Of a DNA stretch of 33,297 bases, positions 28,841 through 33,297 are shown piece by piece. The position numbers and the translations under genes were made by a program. The number at the start of each line of letters is the position of its first letter. The first letter of the stretch is position 1. Below the pieces are notes generated by a model, which saw only the letters and a program-made list of their open reading frames with translations, was not told the DNA's origin and did no database searches. The DNA comes from Schoenoplectus triqueter (Eukaryota; Streptophyta; Magnoliopsida; Poales; Cyperaceae). The DNA is taken from contig CAXKVV010000949.1 in the NCBI GenBank assembly GCA_964058805.1, forward strand, positions 1-33,297. The letters are read 5' to 3'.

Positions 28841-28942
28841 TTAGTGTGTATTAGCACGAGATGCACATGAACTCAATTTACAGAGTCCAAAAATAGGATT
28901 CACATAGGAACTCATTCTGAATTTAGTGGTAATACACACTAA
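28841..28942. repeat. 102-bp foldback with 13-bp inverted ends
   Basis: TTAGTGTGTATTA (28841-28853) is the exact reverse complement of 28930-28942. The interior also pairs loosely (GAACTCA against GGAACTCATTC text). It is a MITE-like remnant of unknown family. Confidence 0.65.
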
Positions 28943-29896
28943 TTTAGAAATTGGTTACTAAACATATCTTCTGTTTAATGAGATGTTGTTTCTATGTTCA
29001 ACAAAAGAGACATAGTGCATCAGAGTGATGTTGTTTCTTATGATTTTGATAAAGTTTTTGTGTTATTCTATAGAGACCTTGATGCAACCTCTGACTACGG
29101 TCTTGAAATGTATTGCTAATTTATAGGGGCAATAAGAGATGCAGTGTAAATTTGTAAGAGGAGACTTGGAGTTTATCCTTGTTTTTATAATGGAAAAGTC
29201 TAAATTTGTATTTCAATAAGAAAGCACAATATTTATTTTGCTTTTCAAATTTCAATTTTACACTCTTTTTGTTGTAAAATTTGGACCAATTATTATAGTT
29301 TCATGTTGAACAGTTGGGTCCAATTAATCACTATTTTTAATTTGTTGTTTCACATTGCAAAAATTCTATAAGTTGATTGTTGATTCACTTATTTAAATTT
29401 ATATTTTTTTTACTTCACTAGATAATTTGAACAGCTGAACTAATTGGTATCTATCTATGAATACTTTTGATTTTTGAAATTTAGAGGTACTAAAATATTT
29501 AAGATGATATTGGATAATGTTATTACTTATGTGTCCACTGTGTAAAAAAGTATGCTAGTGTTATTGGTGAATTTTACCAGCATCACAAGTGCATAATGGA
29601 GACGGCTGAATAACAACCAAATTTAATTTTGTGATTCACTCTTCTGATTGCGCTCTATCATAAAGTAACAAAAAAAAGGTAAAGAAGCATAGTAATAATT
29701 TGAACTTGAAAATATACTATGTTGTTCCAGACACATAACTAAAAGATACAAAGTATGCTTTATCATTAATTCAAATACCAAATGCTCTAATCATTAATCC
29801 AAATCACTAAAAAGTATTGATGATAAAACAACAAGACACAACAGGTCCTATATTATTCCAAACACAGACATATCCAACTAAATTCAAAATTAAATT
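28943..29896. other. AT-rich stretch, nothing recognised
   Basis: No coding frame or RNA gene could be supported. 29050-29220 reads like 3'-untranslated or retro-copied sequence, but no source is recognisable. The plus-strand frame at 29817-30005 is the shadow of the minus-strand acidic stretch. Confidence 0.4.
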
Positions 29897-29990
29897 TCAA
29901 CATCATCAGAGTCATATTCCTCATCTTCAATTTCTTCATCAGTTTTCTCCTTATTTTTTTCCAAATGCTTTTGTTTGCGGCACAAATATG
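29897..29990 (-). CDS. Possible last exon encoding an acidic C-terminus
   Basis: On the minus strand a short frame reads YLCRKQKHLEKNKEK, then TDEEIEDEEYDSDDVEI, then TAA. Highly charged tails ending in D/E runs are common in nuclear and ribosome-biogenesis proteins. Upstream on that strand the frame meets a stop about 8 codons before the tyrosine, so a splice acceptor would be required; none is convincing. I could not recognise further exons between 30000 and 30600. It may be a fragment of a host gene, a retrocopy or chance. Confidence 0.22.
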
Positions 29991-30759
29991 AAAGTAATAA
30001 AGTAATCTACTTGGAAAGAATTTGAAAAAATAAACCCATAAAATCTGAAAAAATGATCCACAAAGATTGAAAGTAAGAAATTAAATGAGAATAAAACCTA
30101 TATGCAAGTCCTGACATTGTGAGATTCATTTTTCTTTTTGATTTTTTTGATTGGTGCAGACTAATTTTATGATTTTTTTATTGATTCAAATAGATACCAT
30201 AACTTGGTAAATATTCTTTTGAATACTCTCATCAGCCACATCCCAAACATTATCTTGATCTCTTCTTCTATAATTTTCTGTTTGAAGTCATAACAAAGCA
30301 TCTTTTTTATGCTAAAACTAAATAATTAGCATTATAGAAATCAACTATTCAAGGGAAAGTGTCAAGTATAATCAACATTATAGAAGATATCTTAACTAGT
30401 TTTTAATCAACATTCAAGAGAAAGTGCCCACTATTATCCAGCAAAGTTCCTTAATAATCCTATACCAGTATAATTAGTATAATCAACATAATCAATATTA
30501 TAGAAATAAAGCTATTCAAGGGACATAACCCATTTAATAATGCTATATCAGCATTATAAAAAATTAAAAATAGCACAAAAAGGTACCTTAACTGGTCTTT
30601 TTGTCTGACTCTAGAGACATGTTTATTTACCCTTAAAAATTCGAGGAATTAAAAAAAATATAACCTGAGATAAAAGATTCAAAAAGACAACATTGATCAG
30701 CTCAAAGCACTATGGAAAAAGCTTGAAAAGTGGTATGACCAAAAAATAATTATGCACGA
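29991..30759. other. AT-rich stretch with dispersed short repeats
   Basis: No gene is seen. Phrases near ATAATCAACATTATAGAA, CTATTCAAGGGA and GAAAGTG recur at about 30338-30560 with variation, suggesting old local duplication. Confidence 0.35.
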
Positions 30760-31260
30760 ATGTACCAGCTCCAAACAGAGATTCATCAAGCAAAGCAATA
30801 ACCGAATCAATCAGTCAGTGAGCTACTAAATCACATAGAAAAAAGATGTGATAAAATCCGATTATACATACCACAAACAACTAACCTTCAGGAGCTGCAA
30901 AAAAGAGAAGATCAGGATGAAGTTTTTCAATTTCTTGTCAACCTCGACTCAAGTTATGAGGCTTTAAGGTCTGAGATCCTTCTGGCAGAGGATTTACCCT
31001 CTTCTAATGCAATAGTCAATATGATTCAAAGAGAGTATTCAACATGAACAATCATGAGCAATCACCCCTCAGAAACCAAAGAAGCCAAAGCATTTGCCTC
31101 GTTCCGACCAAACGCTAACCCTAGGCTAGTGGTGATAGGAGATCAGTACAATTCTTCGATAGAGTAAACTTATTTTTCTTTGATAGTAAGATTTGGTATG
31201 ACTATTGCAAGAAAGAAGGAGCATTGGTGTCTCCATCCTCATCTCCGACCAAAGGGACCA
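30760..31260 (+). pseudogene. Ty1/copia gag fragment, decayed
   Basis: Frame-broken translation shows the UBN2-type gag core: ARMYQLQTEIHQAKQ, then SVSELLNHIEKRCDKI, then EDQDEVFQFLVNLDSSYEAL, RSEILLAEDLPSSNAIVNMI, and a zinc-knuckle remnant WYDYCKKEGAL that lacks the later His and Cys. Intact gag packages element RNA in virus-like particles. Internal stops and shifts (for example after AKQ and after REYST) show it is dead. No protease, integrase or LTR adjoins it, and it is probably unrelated to the copia remnant at position 1. Confidence 0.75.
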
Positions 31261-31416
31261 AGGCAAGATAGATTTAACAATTACGGGCCCATTTTGAGGA
31301 TTAAGGACTAATTATGCGCTCAAACCCAGTAGATATATCATCCTCGATCCATTTTGATATTGAGGGAGCAATACCAACGTACCATTTCAACCCAATACTA
31401 ATTTTTAATTTTTTTT

Positions 31417-31495
31417 TCTGATATTGTACTATTGGTACACTATTTTCCCATTTATAGGTACACTATTTTTTCTGATATTGTACTATTGGTACAAC
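31417..31495 (+). repeat. 49-bp direct repeat, two copies
   Basis: TTTTTTCTGATATTGTACTA and the following TTGGTACA appear at about 31417 and again at about 31466. Confidence 0.8.
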
Positions 31496-33297
31496 TTTCA
31501 TATATATACAACTGTACCGATTACTTGCAATAATCAGAAAGACAATAAAACAATTACTTTTCATCATCAATTCAATTTCTCCTTCAATTAGCATCATAAA
31601 ATTAAGACCCTTCTCTCTGCCTTTGTGTATTGTGGTTGAGTTGAAGATTATAAATGTACATAATTCAAGTTGGTTATGAAGTGGTGATTTTGTGCATTTC
31701 CAAAAACTCTGACGCAGCATAATTGATGCAACTTTCCTTTTGAAGATATACTTCAGTGAAGATTTGACGACCTCAGAGGAGTCTGACAAAGCTGACAAAT
31801 GAAGTGAAGAATGATGATTTGATTGTTATTGGGTTTGAGGATGCATGTGCGATTTGGTTGTTTGTTAGATTACTTAACTTTTCTGATTCATATATGGATA
31901 CATGCGTGTGCAGTTTGGTATGTGTAGAGTGAATTTGGATAATGTAATTTTCAGTTCCATCTTTACAACGAGGAATTGTTGTAAAATTCTAAAACTCATG
32001 CAATAAATCACATTGACAATTTAAATTTGATATCTGGATTTCTAAATTTAAAATATAAGTGAAAAGGATTCTGATATTGTGTGGTGCAGAGATTACGACG
32101 TTAGAACCTCTATCTAGGGTAAAAGCAAAACCTTCACTAATGAGGTGGATTGACTATATTAGACATTCTTTCTCCATTAATTATGCACGAAGAGCTGAGC
32201 AAGTACAAACAAATAAATGTTATATTAAATTATTTTTGTTAATGTTTTGAAGTCCTAACTAAAAACAATGTTTGGAGTGAAGACATTCACTAGGGAAAAT
32301 AGGACAAAAATAATGACATTACAATATTACTAAGTCACAATAACTCAATTGAAAACATTCAATAATTACTATCAAAAGAATTAGAAGACACTGAAAATAG
32401 AAAAAATAAAATTTAGTACCCTGCTTGAAATATGTAATGGAAAACAAAACAATACAATATCAAACAGAAAAAGAATCATACAACAATGTAAATTAATTCT
32501 TAATATTTAGTATAGACAGAGGGTATATGATTTTCATTATTTTGAAACAATATTTATAACTTATTCGGTTCACATACCAAAAAAAAAAATATAACATAAA
32601 ACTATTAGTGAAAAGAGATGAAAGCGACTACAGTTCTTATGATTTTTAATGTGTGTTAAAAACATGGCCCATTGTAGAGCCCCGTTTGAGACTTATTTTC
32701 ATGAGTCTTAACCGATCCAAAACCACACAAACTAAGGCCCAGTTTGCTGGACTGTTCAGCAGGCCTTTAGAAAATATTTAAGTTGGTAAAATCAGGTGGT
32801 TTGAGGGTGAGAGCAGCTGTAACTAAAATGAACAAAAAAAAGAGAGGGACTGGCGATTCTTCTTTCAAAAATATTGCTCGTAAGTTTGAGAGATTTTGAA
32901 TATTTTCATTAAGATTATCAGTTTATTGTTCTTATAGTGGATTAGAGACGTAATTGATTTGACTTAGTTTGATTCTGAACTAATCTGATTTAATCCGGCT
33001 TGGTTTGACTCTGAGCTAATCTAATTCGATTTAATTTTTTTTAAAAAGTAAAATTAATCTGAATTCGAACCAACCTCTAATATCTTATGTGTTTGATGGA
33101 TTTATACTTTATATGATCTTTTGTTTGGTGTGGTGTGATATAAGAGGTCGTACAGACCGACATGACGAGTCGTGCCCAACCAACTCCCTGCCTTTTTTGC
33201 TCCAATTCTTGGGTACTTCTAAGAGTCATGGTTGACGAGACGAGCCAAAAAAAAAATCGTTATTTGCTTTTGTATGTCTATGTTTCTATTTCAATTT
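31496..33297. other. Right end of window, no recognisable gene
   Basis: The minus-strand frame at 31463-31798 (111 codons) and the plus-strand frame at 32059-32250 (63 codons) show no known domain, and the former runs into the AT-rich direct repeat; I do not support either. 32969-33035 has a two-copy repeat of about 33 bp (TTTGATTCTGAACTAATCTG, TTTGACTCTGAGCTAATCTA). A short frame near 32830 (MNKKKRGTGDSSF) is unsupported. Confidence 0.35.

Noticed and set aside
31463..31798. 111-codon minus-strand frame, the longest late in the window
   Set aside because: It has no recognisable motif, sits in AT-rich DNA, and its end reads through a direct repeat.

Overview
The window looks like intergenic, repeat-dominated nuclear DNA of a flowering plant, probably a eudicot; the species cannot be named from sequence alone. 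It is AT-rich, has no intact host protein gene, and carries relics typical of plant genomes: Ty1/copia RNase H and gag pieces, a Mutator-like (MULE) transposase with a SWIM finger, solo LTRs with 5-bp target duplications, MITE-like elements and a tRNA-Ala(CGC)-like sequence.

Layout. 1-2686: 3' end of a degenerate Ty1/copia element (RNase H, long 3' untranslated stretch, 3' LTR), the LTR itself split by solo LTR A (1855-2516). 3310-5662: decayed MULE transposase. 5663-19917: about 14 kb of non-coding repeat that interrupts the MULE just after its SWIM finger. The interrupted C-terminus resumes at 19918 and is cut again by solo LTR C (20002-21339), ending near 21506.

The 14-kb insert has two related, diverged units. 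Each runs in the order X (CTACTACAGA-type repeats and AATCGTT/AACGATT palindromes), Y (AT-rich), Z (TGGGCC motifs and hairpin cassettes), W (purine-rich) and V (a conserved 0.7-kb block ending GGGTAAACAC). The second unit carries Y and Z twice and has solo LTR B (13156-13812) inserted in X. The best candidate for something undescribed is here: a dispersed hairpin family (15121-17474) whose flanks are conserved while the stem arms change in a complementary way between copies.

21507-27535 is AT-rich DNA with a possible MITE (23020-23359), a possible long-TIR element (about 24482-24879), a hAT-like terminus (25297) and a 210-bp direct repeat copied almost perfectly 3 kb apart. A degenerate tRNA-Ala lies at 27536-27608. 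From 27.6 kb on there is a long imperfect inverted repeat (28050-28240), a short foldback (28841-28942), a possible short exon on the minus strand (29897-29990), a copia gag relic (30760-31260) and AT-rich sequence with no recognisable gene.

No working genetic pathway is encoded. The interest lies in the nested insertion history and in non-coding structure. All identities and boundaries were read by eye, without alignment or database search.
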